Below, one piece after another: positions 52,495 to 60,445 of a stretch of DNA of 60,445 nucleotides. Location: positions 1 through 60,445 of the forward strand of contig NZ_JAEQAZ010000033.1 of NCBI RefSeq assembly GCF_016654115.1, written 5' to 3'. The notes under the pieces were generated by a model. It did not search any database. It was not told where the DNA came from and saw nothing but the letters and a program-made list of their open reading frames with translations. How positions within the stretch are numbered: position 1 is the first letter of the stretch; each line of letters opens with the position of its first letter. The stretch comes from Streptomyces sp. MBT53. Its GTDB lineage: Bacteria; Actinomycetota; Actinomycetes; Streptomycetales; Streptomycetaceae. The position numbers were made by a program, and so were the translations under genes.

Positions 52495-52752
52495 CCAGGC
52501 CGCGAAGAACGAGTGCGGCCTCGACGAATACGAAGTCCGCCGCTACGTGGGCTGATACCAACACATCACCCTGGCCATGCTCGCCCACGCCTTCTTGACC
52601 GTCTTGGCGGCCCAGGCCCAAGAGGCCGCAAAGGGGGCGCAGAAACGACACCACCAGCCTCGTCCCCCTCACTGTGGCGGAGATCCGGCGCCTGCTGGAC
52701 ACTTTCCTTCCCCACCCAAGACCCCACCAGGACAGACGACTCCACGCACTGA

Positions 52753-53633
52753 GCGTTTTCAGCGGTGCCACTGATCGGGTGACGGGGGCGGTGTGAGGTC
52801 GGGGTGCGCAACGGACAGAGCTCCCGTGCCGTTGAGGGAGGTGTTCGACGTCTCAACTCCGCAGCACAGGAGCCCTGTTGGTTCCGTATCCTGCCGTACT
52901 CGACTTGCCTCACGCCTTGGTCGGGTGGGTCACGATGCTCATCGTCACCCGTGAGGGTGACCGGCGGTGCAAACTCCCGCCGCACCGTCGTGCGCTGGTC
53001 GCACTCGTGTACCTGCGTCGCCATGACACCCTCGCCCGTATCGCCAGGGCCTTCGGGATATCCGTAGGTACCGCCCACGCCTACGTCACCGCGGTCACCG
53101 GTCTGCTCGCCGAGCAGGCGCCGGGCCTGTTGAAGACGCTGCGCGTGCACGACCCGGACTTCGTCCTCCTGGACGGCACGCTCGCCGAGTGCGACCGCGT
53201 CGGCGACGGCAGGGCCGACTACTCTTCGAAACACAAGCGGCACGGGGTGAACGTGCAGGTCGTCACGGACCCGGCCGGTGAGATTCTGTGGCTGTCGCCG
53301 GCGTTGCCGGGCCGGACTCACGATCTGACGGCCGCCCGCACCCACAAGATCTTCCGGATCTGCGCGCGCCAGGGTGTCCCGATCCTCGCCGACATGGCCT
53401 ACATCGGTGCGGGCGACTGGGTCACCACCGCCAAGCGCCGCCCGCCGGGCGGTGAACTCACCCTCACCGAACGGACCGAGAACCGGGCCCTGTCCTCGGC
53501 CCGGGCACCCGTCGAACGAGGCATCGCACAGCTGAAGTCCTGGCAGATCTTCCGCAGATCCCGCATCAGCCCCAACCGCATAAGCGTCATCACCAAAGCC
53601 GTCCTCACCCTGGAGAAGCAACGCTGAAAACAC
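52753..53633 (+). mobile_element. IS5-type insertion sequence
   Basis: The ends carry GCGTTTTCAGCG at the left (52753-52764) and its near-inverse CGCTGAAAACACT at the right (53621-53633). CACTGA flanks both sides (52747-52752 and 53634-53639) as a target duplication. It lies in the last part of the IS701 transposase, whose reading continues across the duplication. Confidence 0.8.
52878..53627 (+). CDS. IS5-type (DDE_Tnp_4) transposase
   Basis: A 249-residue transposase. An N-terminal helix-turn-helix region has [20 protein letters not shown] and [20 protein letters not shown]. The DDE domain follows: first Asp in [16 protein letters not shown], second in [15 protein letters not shown], and the Glu in [20 protein letters not shown]. 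All three catalytic acidic residues are present and the frame is intact, so the element may be active. The start is TTG 52878, with AGGAG five bases upstream. The stop lies inside the right terminal repeat. Confidence 0.88.
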   Translation: MVPYPAVLDLPHALVGWVTMLIVTREGDRRCKLPPHRRALVALVYLRRHDTLARIARAFGISVGTAHAYVTAVTGLLAEQAPGLLKTLRVHDPDFVLLDGTLAECDRVGDGRADYSSKHKRHGVNVQVVTDPAGEILWLSPALPGRTHDLTAARTHKIFRICARQGVPILADMAYIGAGDWVTTAKRRPPGGELTLTERTENRALSSARAPVERGIAQLKSWQIFRRSRISPNRISVITKAVLTLEKQR

Positions 53634-53767
53634 TCACTGAACTGGTCCCACTGGCGCAGACACCACCAAGCCATCGCCCGCCACTGCCAAAGAAGAACCA
53701 GCTCAGGACACGAATTCCCACTGGAGCACTAAAGGACATCTTCACCATCCACGGAAAATCACCGGCG

Positions 53768-53797
53768 AGAGGCCCGACGGGCTCGGGAGCTTTTTTC
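53768..53797 (+). terminator. Possible terminator with T run
   Basis: A short GGCCCGACGGGC hairpin followed by CTCGGGAGC and six T (53791-53796). The stem is short. It would end transcription leaving the IS701 element. Confidence 0.45.
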
Positions 53798-53929
53798 CTA
53801 TCAATTCGGGTGCGTCTTGCTTTTCGCGTAAGCCCTGGTGTTGACGCTTCTTGGTTTTGCCTGGGTGTTACTGGACGCCTCAGCGACTACATCGAGCCAG
53901 TATACCTGACCGGCCATAATATCGCAACC

Positions 53930-54208
53930 CTAACTCGTGCCAAAAATATCATCCAGCCTCGACGGCCAATCAGCGTGTGCAAGCTCCGCCGCAATAAGCA
54001 GGTCACGCCAATCAGTCTCCATCAACTCAATCGCACCGAGAAGTTTGTCCACACTCCCGTCCGCCAGAATTACAACTGCGGCCGTGATCTTTTCCTCCGC
54101 AGCTTCATGAAAAACCCTAGCCTCAGCCTCTCCCAGCAGGGAGGAAACCGAACTCGCTTCAGCCCCGTACTGCCCTTTGAGCCTAGCGGCAATTCGACTT
54201 GTGATCAC
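53930..54208 (-). CDS. Probable immunity protein for the RHS toxin
   Basis: A 92-residue helical, acidic protein: ITSRIAARLKGQYGAEASSV, then LLGEAEARVFHEAAEEKITA, VVILADGSVDKLLGAIELME and TDWRDLLIAAELAHADWPSR. It begins at GTG 54208, seven bases after GGAGAGG, and follows the RHS gene by 76 bases on the same strand, in locally AT-richer DNA. Position, size and acidity fit a cognate immunity protein that blocks the toxin tip. No named immunity family is recognised. Confidence 0.65.
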   Translation of the reverse strand: MITSRIAARLKGQYGAEASSVSSLLGEAEARVFHEAAEEKITAAVVILADGSVDKLLGAIELMETDWRDLLIAAELAHADWPSRLDDIFGTS

Positions 54209-54284
54209 CGTGGATCCTCTCCACAACTGGACGACGAGCTAACTATCTTTTTCATTTTCATTCAAATACACCAACTCCCCTGAA

Positions 54285-57200
54285 TCACCCCTGCGGAGGA
54301 AGCAAGTAGTCTCCGGTCCGCGTGTAACCCGCCTCACTAAACTGCCTTAGCTCCCTGGCGAATACAGTTGGATGCCCCCCTACGGTCAGGTTTCCTTCCG
54401 TCGGCGAGGCGACATACACCGGCTTGCGGCCCTCGATTATCCCCTGAATCCACCGATCATTGTCTTCGACGGAAGTCCATTTACCCGGCGGGAGATCAAG
54501 CACTTCGTGGTTGGGCCAGTCTTTTGCTACCTCGACGTCACGCTGCCTTCCTATGACTGCAAATCTATCCGTCGATGTCGAGGGAAGAGACGTACAGCTC
54601 GAATTATGGACGAGAACTGAGGTCGAACCTGCTAGGACATAGTACGTGTGGAGTTGCTGGACGGTGAGGTTCCAGCGGTCTGCTGCACCAGGCGTGGTTT
54701 TGGTCGTGACGACGTATGCGTGGTTGTTGGTATCCGTGTTGAGGGCGTCGCCGCGATGGAGTTTTCCGGCGGGGACCCATGTGTGCCTGGTGTCGTCCCA
54801 GAAGGGGTGGTTGGCGGTTGTGTGGATGGTCGCGGTGTGGCCGTCTTTGGTGCGGATGGTGACGTCGAGCAGGTCGTGGTCGTGGTTGATCCACACGTGC
54901 TGGACGGTGCGGGCACCTTGATGTTTGCCGGTCTTGGGGTTGGCCGCCTGGACCTTGTCGCCGGCCTTGATCTTTCCGATGGCCTTGGTGTTGCCGTCGG
55001 CCATCAGCACAGCTGTCGTCGGAGTGAAGCTGCAGGGTTTTGCTGCAGCGGCCGAGTCCTCACCGACCGCTCCGAGGATGCCCTCAAGTTGCTTGCGGGC
55101 CATCGCAGTTGCCGATCCGACGCCGAGGGAACCGCCGGAGGCCATTTCGAGTTCGCCGCTCAAGACATCCGCCGCAGCGCCCAGGCATGCTTCCGGGGCC
55201 AGGAGGCAGAGGGCCGCGGTGCTGATCGCCATCGAAATCAGCGGATGCTCGGTCTTCAACAGGCCCGCTCGGTCCGCAGCGCCGCAGAAGCCCTCGTTGC
55301 CCTCGACGACATTGCAGATCTGTGTCGCCCACATGTGGAGTTGGTGCAAGTAGGAGCCGATGACGCCGCGGGCCGCGAGTTCTTCGGCACTCGGGACATC
55401 GCGTCCGCCCAGGGTGACTTTGCTGCCGCTGCCGCTGCCGGTGGTCGTCGCCGTACCGCTGGCCTTCGCCGTACCGCCGGTCTTCTTCCCGTGCTTGTCG
55501 TAGCAGCCCTCTGTGGTGCAGCCAGGGCCATTGTGCTTGCTCGGGGACCACGCGCTGTCAGGGTTGTTGGTGCTGCAGCCGTCGCAGTACAGACCGGTGG
55601 GGTCGCTACCGGTGACGGGGTTGTCGCCGGCGTAGGAGTAGCCGTTGAGTTCTTGGGGGCTGGTGGCTTCGAAGAGGGGGTCGAGGCTGATGAAGCGGCC
55701 GAGGGTGGGGTCGTATTCGCGGGCGCCGATGTCGGTGAGGCCGGTGGCGGTGTCGGTGGTTTTGTTGAGGAAGGTGCGGTTGTCGGCCCAGGTGGTGGTG
55801 GTGCCGCGGGCGTTACCGTAGGGGTCGAACTGACGCCAGGTGGGGGTCTGGGCGGTGTAGTCGAGGTAGAGGCTGTTGGTGCCGTGCTGGTCTGCGGCGA
55901 TTTCGAAGCCGTAGTTGGTGCCGGTGCCGGTGCGGACGATGGTGGCGCCGCCGGGGGCGCTGTAGTAACGCACGCCGGTGGCGGTGCCGGCGGAGTCGTT
56001 GAGGGTGATCTGTTCGCTGCCGAGATAGAGGGTGGTGGTGCTGGGGTCGATCTGCAGCAGGAGGTTGCCGTCGGCGTCGTAGATGTAGCTGGTGGCGGTG
56101 CCGGTGGTGCTGTTGGAGACGCTGGTCAGCTGTTCGGCGTTGTTCCAGAGGAGGGTCTGGTCGCCGGTGCTGGTGTCGCGGGTGGTCATGTTGCCGGCGA
56201 CGTCGTAGCCGTAGCTGGTCGAGGTGGTCGAGCCGCCCGTGGTGGTGGTGCCGGTCATCGTGTTGGGCTGGCTGCTGGACCAGGCGCTGGTGGTGAGGGT
56301 GTCGCTGCCGGTGCCGGAGACGGTGTGCTGGGTCTGGGTGAGCCGGTTGCCGATGTCGTCGTAGGTCCAGCTGGTCCAGTAGGTTCCGCCGGTGATGCCG
56401 TCTCCGACGGTGCTGTGGTCACTGCTGGTGGGGGTGGTGTCGCAGGTGTTGGTGGCGGTGGAGGCGGTGGTCCAGGCGCTGGTGAGGTGGTCGAGGGTGT
56501 CGTAGGTGTAGCACTGGGTTTCGGCCGTGGTGCTGGAGCCGGAGCGGGTCTCGGTCTGGTGGGTGATGTTGCGGGCAAGGTCGTAGGTGTAGGCGGTCTC
56601 GTCGATGGTGGCGGGGGTGGTGGTGGAGCGGGTGACGAGTTGGTCCTTCAGGTCTCCGGTGTGTGTGTCGTAGCCGTCGGTGACGGTGGCGTAGGAGGTG
56701 GAGGAGCCGAGCTGGACCTGGGCGACCTGGTTGTAGGCGCTGTATGCGGTGCTCTGCAGGTAGCTGTAGGCGCTGGTGGCCAGCTCGTCTTGCTCGTCGT
56801 CGTTGTTGTAGCCGTGGGTGACGGTCTCGGCCGGCAGGCCGGCGCCGAGGGCGTAGCCGTCGGTCCACAGCAGTCCGTTGACGGTGGTGTAGGAGTGGGT
56901 GATCTTCCATGTCTTGCCGAGGACCGATCCCTGTGCACCGGCGGGGATGATGGTCTCCTCGCCCAGGGACTCGCCGAAGACGTTGAAGTTCACGGCCTGC
57001 TGGACATAGGCGTAACCGCCGCTGTAAGAGGTCGCCGTGGTGACGTGCCCGATCGGGTACGTCATACCGGAGATCGCCGTGTTGGCGTTGTCGTACACCC
57101 AGGATGCGGTCTGGTTGCCGGGCGAGCTGGTGGAGGCGTAGGTGGCCTGGTCGGCGGTGTCGGCGGCGTACTGGCCGGTTTTCCGGTCGAGGGTGTCGTA

Positions 57201-60200
57201 GGTGTAGGAGACGTACCGGCCGCGGACGTCCTTGGTCTGCAGCAGGTTGCCGTCGGCGTCATAGCCCATGGTGGAGGTGCCGGCCGTGGGGTCAGTCTTG
57301 GAGATCACCTCCCCGGCCAGGTCGTAGGTGCTGGTCCACTCGTCGCCCTTGGCGTCGGTGGTGGCGGCCTGCTGGCCGTGCCCGTCGTAGCCGTAGGTGG
57401 TGGCGCTGGTGGTTCCGCCAGTGACGTAGAGGGTCCCCGTGGCGGTGTTCAGCGGCGTGGTCAGGGTGGGTGCCGCGGTGTACTCGTCGAGTTCGCTGGT
57501 GCGGCCGAGCGCGTCGGTGCGGGTGGTCTTGGTGACGCCTCCGGCGGGCGGGATGACGGTGGTGGCGTCGCCGTTGTAGACCCCAGTGGTGGTCGAGACG
57601 ACCGAGCCGTACTTCTCGGAGATGTCGTAGATCTGCCGGCCGAGCCCGTCGTAGGTGTAGACGTCCTGGTCGGCGACCTGGTTGTCGGCCACCGACTTCA
57701 GGCCCAGTGTCGGTGTGGTGGTGGAGTCCCAGTAGCCGGTGTTCTTCTTCGCCGTCCAGCCGCGTGAGTCGTAGAGGGTGTCGTCGATCAGACGGCCGCC
57801 CTGGGGCGTGTAGGTCTGGGTCTGACGGGCGCGGCCGAGGGAGTCATCGATGCTGACCGAGGTGAGGTAGCCGCTGTTGTCGTTGAGGGCGTTGGTCACC
57901 ACGCCCGACAGGGAGCTGTTGGAGAGGGTGTAGGTGTAGGTGAGGTTGGCCAGCGAGGTGGTGGCGCGCGAGTTCTTCCACACCGACGTGGTCCGGCCCA
58001 GCGCGTCGTACTGCGCGGAGGTCACCACGTGGTTGGCGTCGGTCATGGTGAGGGTCAGGCCCCGCTCCGGGTCGAACGTGGAACTGCCGGTGCGGGCGAC
58101 ACCTCCCACCGTGGGCTGGGTGACCGTTTGTCCGGTGGTGAGGTAGGCGGAGTTGACGGTGTAGCTGGTCGTGGTGGTGTTGCCGTTGCCGTTGGTGGCT
58201 CCGGCCAGCCGGTGGTAGGTGCTGTCGTAGGTGTTCTTCGCGGTGGTGCGCCAGGTGAACGCGCCGGCACCGTAGTCGGTGGCCTGGCGGGTCATCGTGA
58301 CCAGCCCCGTGGTCGGGGCGCTGGCCTGCGGGAAGGCGGTGGAGAAGGTGGTGTCGTCGTAGAACGTCCGGGTGGCGGAGACCACCTGGTCAGGACGGTT
58401 GACGCCGGCGGGCGCGCCAAGGGTGTTCAGCCCGCTGGGAACGGAGGTGACGGTTCCCTCGGTGAAGCCGGAACAGGCCACCGAGTCTTCCTCCGCACCC
58501 GAGACCAGACCGACGATGTTGGCGCTGGTGTTGGCCGGGGCATAGGTGGTGGCGGTGCAGCGGTCATAGGCGGAGCCGGCCGGCACGGTGTGCGCGTACT
58601 CATATGTCGGCAGGGCGAAGTCGTCGTCGGTGCGGGTGGCGTCGTAGGTGGTGTCGGTCTCGTTGTAGCGCCAGCTGGTGGTGCCGCCGTCGGTCAGCCG
58701 CTGCCGGGTCCACTCCTCCGCGGTGCCGGTCGCGTTGGCGGTCAGGTCCGACAGCCCGGATCGAGTGCGGGTCGCGGTGGCTGCGGAGATCCAGTACGAG
58801 GTGATGGTGGAGTTGTCGACGCCGCCGCCGTTGCCGAAGTAGGAGGTGGACTCCAGTATCTGCCCGCTGAGTTGAGGGGAGTCGGTGTGGCTGCCACCCT
58901 GGGAGTCAGTCAGCGACACACTGCGGTTCGAGGTGGACGAGAGCCAGTCGCCGTCCATGCCCTGGTAGTAGGCATCGACCTGCTTGGTCTGGGCATCCCC
59001 TGCGCCGCTGCCGGTGGTGGTGGTCACCTTCTGATAGCCGCGCCACTGCCCATAGGTACGGTACTTGGCCTTGGTGTTCTCGTCGTCGTCGTAGTGCCAG
59101 GCCGCACCACTGTAGGAGTAGTCGGTTTCCTTGATCGCCGAGCCGCCGGTGGTGTCGGTCTCCAGTACTTCCTGGACCGCGTACTTGTTGAACCAGTCCA
59201 GCATCGGGCTGATGTAGCCGCTGGGCGTCCAGTACTCCGGGAAACACGAGGCCGTGTTCGAGGACGGTGTGGCCGACGTCGAGCAGGCGGTCGGCAGTGT
59301 GTAGGAGACCCCGGTCACCCCGCCCATCTCGTTGGTGATCGCGGTGATGCGGTAGCGGAACAGGCCCGGGTACGTGGAGGTGCTCACCCGGTTCTCCAGT
59401 GCCGAGCCGGTGAACTTCACCGCCGGCATGGTGATCGACGAGGTCGAGCCGCCCGCGGTGGTGTCCGCGCCGGTGCGCTGGATCGAGGACAGCCACAGGG
59501 TCGCGCTGGTCGCATCACCCGTCGAGGGCTCCGTCTGGGTCAGTGCGTAGGAGTCGACCGTCACATACGCGCTGGAGGAGGCCGAGTACTGCTGTGTGGT
59601 GATCGAGGCCAGGCGGACGGTGGAGAACAACGCGGGCGCGTACGCGCTGCAGGTGGCCCCGGACGCGCAGACCAGGTCGTAGGGGACGTCCGGGTAGTAC
59701 GACGCGTTGGAGGAGGTCTCCGCACTGCCGCAGTTGCTGCTGGTGGAGGTGCAGCGCACCCCCGTGCCGTACACGATCTTGTCGGGGACGGTGCCGTAGG
59801 GGCCGGTGGCGGTCGTGAAGCCGTAGTCGATGTGCGCGAGGTAGGAGTCGCGCACGTACTTGACCTCGGAGGCTCCGTTGTGGGCGCCGTAGTAGTTGGT
59901 GTCCTGCGTGTAGTAGTAGGCCATCGCGGCACCGGTGGCGGTGGTGGCGTAGTCCAGGTGCCACTTGTAGGCCATGGTGCAGAAGCTGCTGGTGGCCGTG
60001 GAGTTGTAGCAGGGGTCGCCGGAGTGGGCGGCGTACACGCGCTGGGAGTCCACCGAGTTCGTCGTGGCGTTTCCGGAGGCCCAGCCGGGCAGTTCGTTGC
60101 GGCCGAAGTAGTACTTGCTGCCGTCCCGCTCCGTGATCACCCAGTAGGACGTGTCATAGGTGCCCGAACCGTTGGACGAACCGGTCACCTTCGTGACCGT

Positions 60201-60445
60201 TGCGCCGTTGTCGTCGGCCAACTTGTAGGTGGACGTGTCCTTGTCGTAGACGATCGAGGTCGACGATCCGTCCAGGGACATCGTCAGGACCGGCCCGTCA
60301 TAGCACTCGTCCGGGGTGGTCACCGAGCCGGCGCTGCCCTCCGGGGAGTCGGTGCACGGGGTGAACTCCTGGTCGATGAAGGAGTCCTGGGTGGCCCACC
60401 CGTCACCCACCCAGGACGCCTGGGCCTGAGTGCGTTGTGGCAAAG
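54285..60445 (-). CDS. RHS-repeat polymorphic toxin with Hint domain and novel C-terminal tip (5' end outside the window)
   Basis: At least 2053 residues; the start lies beyond the right edge. Visible parts in order are a beta-rich N-terminal region with DGSKYYFGRNELPGWASG, and a long series of YD/RHS repeats such as YDALGRTTSVWKN and YDADGNLLQTKDVRGRYVSY. The core-terminating motif TDIGAREYDPTLGRFISLDP follows. After this comes a linker, then a Hint autoprotease domain (~1815-1950) from CSFTPTTAVLMADGNTKAIG to NHPFWDDTRHTWVPAGKLHR and LAGSTSVLVHN. The last ~100 residues (DRFAVIGRQRDVEVAKDWPN, WIQGIIEGRKPVYVAS, FARELRQFSEAGYTRTGDYL) are the presumed toxin. They match no domain I know. Such proteins shield the toxin in the RHS cage and release it by Hint cleavage for contact-dependent killing. 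Confidence 0.9.
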   Translation of the reverse strand, partial: LPQRTQAQASWVGDGWATQDSFIDQEFTPCTDSPEGSAGSVTTPDECYDGPVLTMSLDGSSTSIVYDKDTSTYKLADDNGATVTKVTGSSNGSGTYDTSYWVITERDGSKYYFGRNELPGWASGNATTNSVDSQRVYAAHSGDPCYNSTATSSFCTMAYKWHLDYATTATGAAMAYYYTQDTNYYGAHNGASEVKYVRDSYLAHIDYGFTTATGPYGTVPDKIVYGTGVRCTSTSSNCGSAETSSNASYYPDVPYDLVCASGATCSAYAPALFSTVRLASITTQQYSASSSAYVTVDSYALTQTEPSTGDATSATLWLSSIQRTGADTTAGGSTSSITMPAVKFTGSALENRVSTSTYPGLFRYRITAITNEMGGVTGVSYTLPTACSTSATPSSNTASCFPEYWTPSGYISPMLDWFNKYAVQEVLETDTTGGSAIKETDYSYSGAAWHYDDDENTKAKYRTYGQWRGYQKVTTTTGSGAGDAQTKQVDAYYQGMDGDWLSSTSNRSVSLTDSQGGSHTDSPQLSGQILESTSYFGNGGGVDNSTITSYWISAATATRTRSGLSDLTANATGTAEEWTRQRLTDGGTTSWRYNETDTTYDATRTDDDFALPTYEYAHTVPAGSAYDRCTATTYAPANTSANIVGLVSGAEEDSVACSGFTEGTVTSVPSGLNTLGAPAGVNRPDQVVSATRTFYDDTTFSTAFPQASAPTTGLVTMTRQATDYGAGAFTWRTTAKNTYDSTYHRLAGATNGNGNTTTTSYTVNSAYLTTGQTVTQPTVGGVARTGSSTFDPERGLTLTMTDANHVVTSAQYDALGRTTSVWKNSRATTSLANLTYTYTLSNSSLSGVVTNALNDNSGYLTSVSIDDSLGRARQTQTYTPQGGRLIDDTLYDSRGWTAKKNTGYWDSTTTPTLGLKSVADNQVADQDVYTYDGLGRQIYDISEKYGSVVSTTTGVYNGDATTVIPPAGGVTKTTRTDALGRTSELDEYTAAPTLTTPLNTATGTLYVTGGTTSATTYGYDGHGQQAATTDAKGDEWTSTYDLAGEVISKTDPTAGTSTMGYDADGNLLQTKDVRGRYVSYTYDTLDRKTGQYAADTADQATYASTSSPGNQTASWVYDNANTAISGMTYPIGHVTTATSYSGGYAYVQQAVNFNVFGESLGEETIIPAGAQGSVLGKTWKITHSYTTVNGLLWTDGYALGAGLPAETVTHGYNNDDEQDELATSAYSYLQSTAYSAYNQVAQVQLGSSTSYATVTDGYDTHTGDLKDQLVTRSTTTPATIDETAYTYDLARNITHQTETRSGSSTTAETQCYTYDTLDHLTSAWTTASTATNTCDTTPTSSDHSTVGDGITGGTYWTSWTYDDIGNRLTQTQHTVSGTGSDTLTTSAWSSSQPNTMTGTTTTGGSTTSTSYGYDVAGNMTTRDTSTGDQTLLWNNAEQLTSVSNSTTGTATSYIYDADGNLLLQIDPSTTTLYLGSEQITLNDSAGTATGVRYYSAPGGATIVRTGTGTNYGFEIAADQHGTNSLYLDYTAQTPTWRQFDPYGNARGTTTTWADNRTFLNKTTDTATGLTDIGAREYDPTLGRFISLDPLFEATSPQELNGYSYAGDNPVTGSDPTGLYCDGCSTNNPDSAWSPSKHNGPGCTTEGCYDKHGKKTGGTAKASGTATTTGSGSGSKVTLGGRDVPSAEELAARGVIGSYLHQLHMWATQICNVVEGNEGFCGAADRAGLLKTEHPLISMAISTAALCLLAPEACLGAAADVLSGELEMASGGSLGVGSATAMARKQLEGILGAVGEDSAAAAKPCSFTPTTAVLMADGNTKAIGKIKAGDKVQAANPKTGKHQGARTVQHVWINHDHDLLDVTIRTKDGHTATIHTTANHPFWDDTRHTWVPAGKLHRGDALNTDTNNHAYVVTTKTTPGAADRWNLTVQQLHTYYVLAGSTSVLVHNSSCTSLPSTSTDRFAVIGRQRDVEVAKDWPNHEVLDLPPGKWTSVEDNDRWIQGIIEGRKPVYVASPTEGNLTVGGHPTVFARELRQFSEAGYTRTGDYLLPPQG

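Larger units (their letters stand above)
49035..53729 (+). mobile_element. IS701-family element carrying a group II intron and an IS5-type element
   Basis: Terminal inverted repeats of 39 bases, 36 matching, lie at 49035-49073 and 53691-53729. Both include GAATTCGTGTCCTGAGCTGG in the outward-to-inward sense. Between them is one transposase gene split by a group II intron (50081-52494) and by an IS5-type insertion (~52753-53633). Removing both leaves ~1.4 kb, normal for IS701. No clear target duplication is seen at the outer ends, so one flank may have been deleted. Confidence 0.85.
49086..53732 (+). pseudogene. IS701-family transposase, interrupted twice and mutated
   Basis: Exon 1 (49086-50080) encodes WQLAECAGHRDPAGLQHLL, the first catalytic Asp in GVLIIDDTGFIKKG, a second in SWMAADEAYGQD, and ends ARVAGSRWAIEECF at the intron. 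Exon 2 resumes at 52495 with QAAKNECGLDEYEVRRYVG, which supplies the third acidic residue region. It then meets TGA where Trp is expected, and later a one-base frameshift before TVAEIRRLLDTFLP. After the IS5 insertion it continues NWSHWRRHHQAIARHC to TAA 53730-53732, inside the terminal repeat. The intron alone could be spliced out, but the nonsense codon and frameshift make the gene dead. Confidence 0.85.

Noticed and set aside
54648..57767. A 1039-codon open frame on the plus strand, Gly/Val-rich
   Set aside because: It lies wholly opposite the RHS gene and is a reverse-frame shadow of a GC-rich repeat gene; its low-complexity sequence has no domain.
1..60445. CRISPR array
   Set aside because: No series of short regularly spaced repeats was seen; the only internal repeat series are coding repeats of the RHS gene and the carboxyltransferase linker.

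Overview
The window is a high-GC actinobacterial chromosome segment, almost certainly Streptomyces. The evidence is GC-rich third codon positions, frequent GTG/TTG/CTG starts, a MatB + carboxyltransferase + Mbl + GAF-kinase neighbourhood that I recognise from S. coelicolor (around SCO2444-SCO2452, from memory), twin-arginine-rich signal peptides, and a sugar ABC transporter without its own ATPase.

Layout. (1) 1-10.3 kb is ordinary core: an ATP-grasp enzyme, a MerR-PP2C fusion, malonyl-CoA synthetase, a single-chain acyl-CoA carboxyltransferase, an Mbl/MreB-like protein with eroded nucleotide loops, a GAF sensor kinase with an eroded ATPase, and secreted or lipoprotein genes. (2) 10.4-13.1 kb is the debris of a lost secondary-metabolite locus: a P450 joined in frame to a ketosynthase C-terminus, then a broken SDR. 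(3) 13.0-16.2 kb is an intact two-component system and a DUF418-type membrane protein. (4) 16.4-25.9 kb is an accessory zone. It holds fused LysR/VapC fragments, small broken genes, a tRNA-3'-like sequence, a caspase-like/beta-propeller protein with a small EACC1-like partner, two secreted proteins and a VapC toxin whose VapB partner is truncated.

(5) 25.9-47.5 kb is the main find: a ~21.5 kb segment bounded by two identical 183-bp direct repeats, each carrying the 3' half of a CAT-anticodon tRNA. Inside is one catabolic programme. A GntR/FCD regulator, two large secreted beta-helix glycosidase-like proteins, a sugar ABC importer, mutarotase, aldose dehydrogenase, lactonase, sugar-acid dehydratase, SDR, diketo-deoxy-sugar-acid hydrolase and LutABC together form a non-phosphorylating 6-deoxyhexose pathway. 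L-fucose is the best guess. The last cleavage would give pyruvate + L-lactate, and LutABC oxidises the lactate. Four 15-bp palindromes (6+3+6, core CGT-ATG-ACG) sit upstream of the regulator, both glycosidases and the catabolic operon, so the regulon can be read from the sequence.

(6) 47.6-53.8 kb holds a HigBA-like toxin-antitoxin pair and a truncated tyrosine integrase. Next to the integrase is an IS701-type element that itself contains an apparently intact group II intron (50081-52494) and an IS5-type element. The uninterrupted transposase can be pieced together across both insertions. (7) 53.9-60.4 kb is an RHS/Hint polymorphic toxin, entering from beyond the right edge, with a small probable immunity gene in AT-richer DNA.

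All family names come from reading motifs. No database search was possible.
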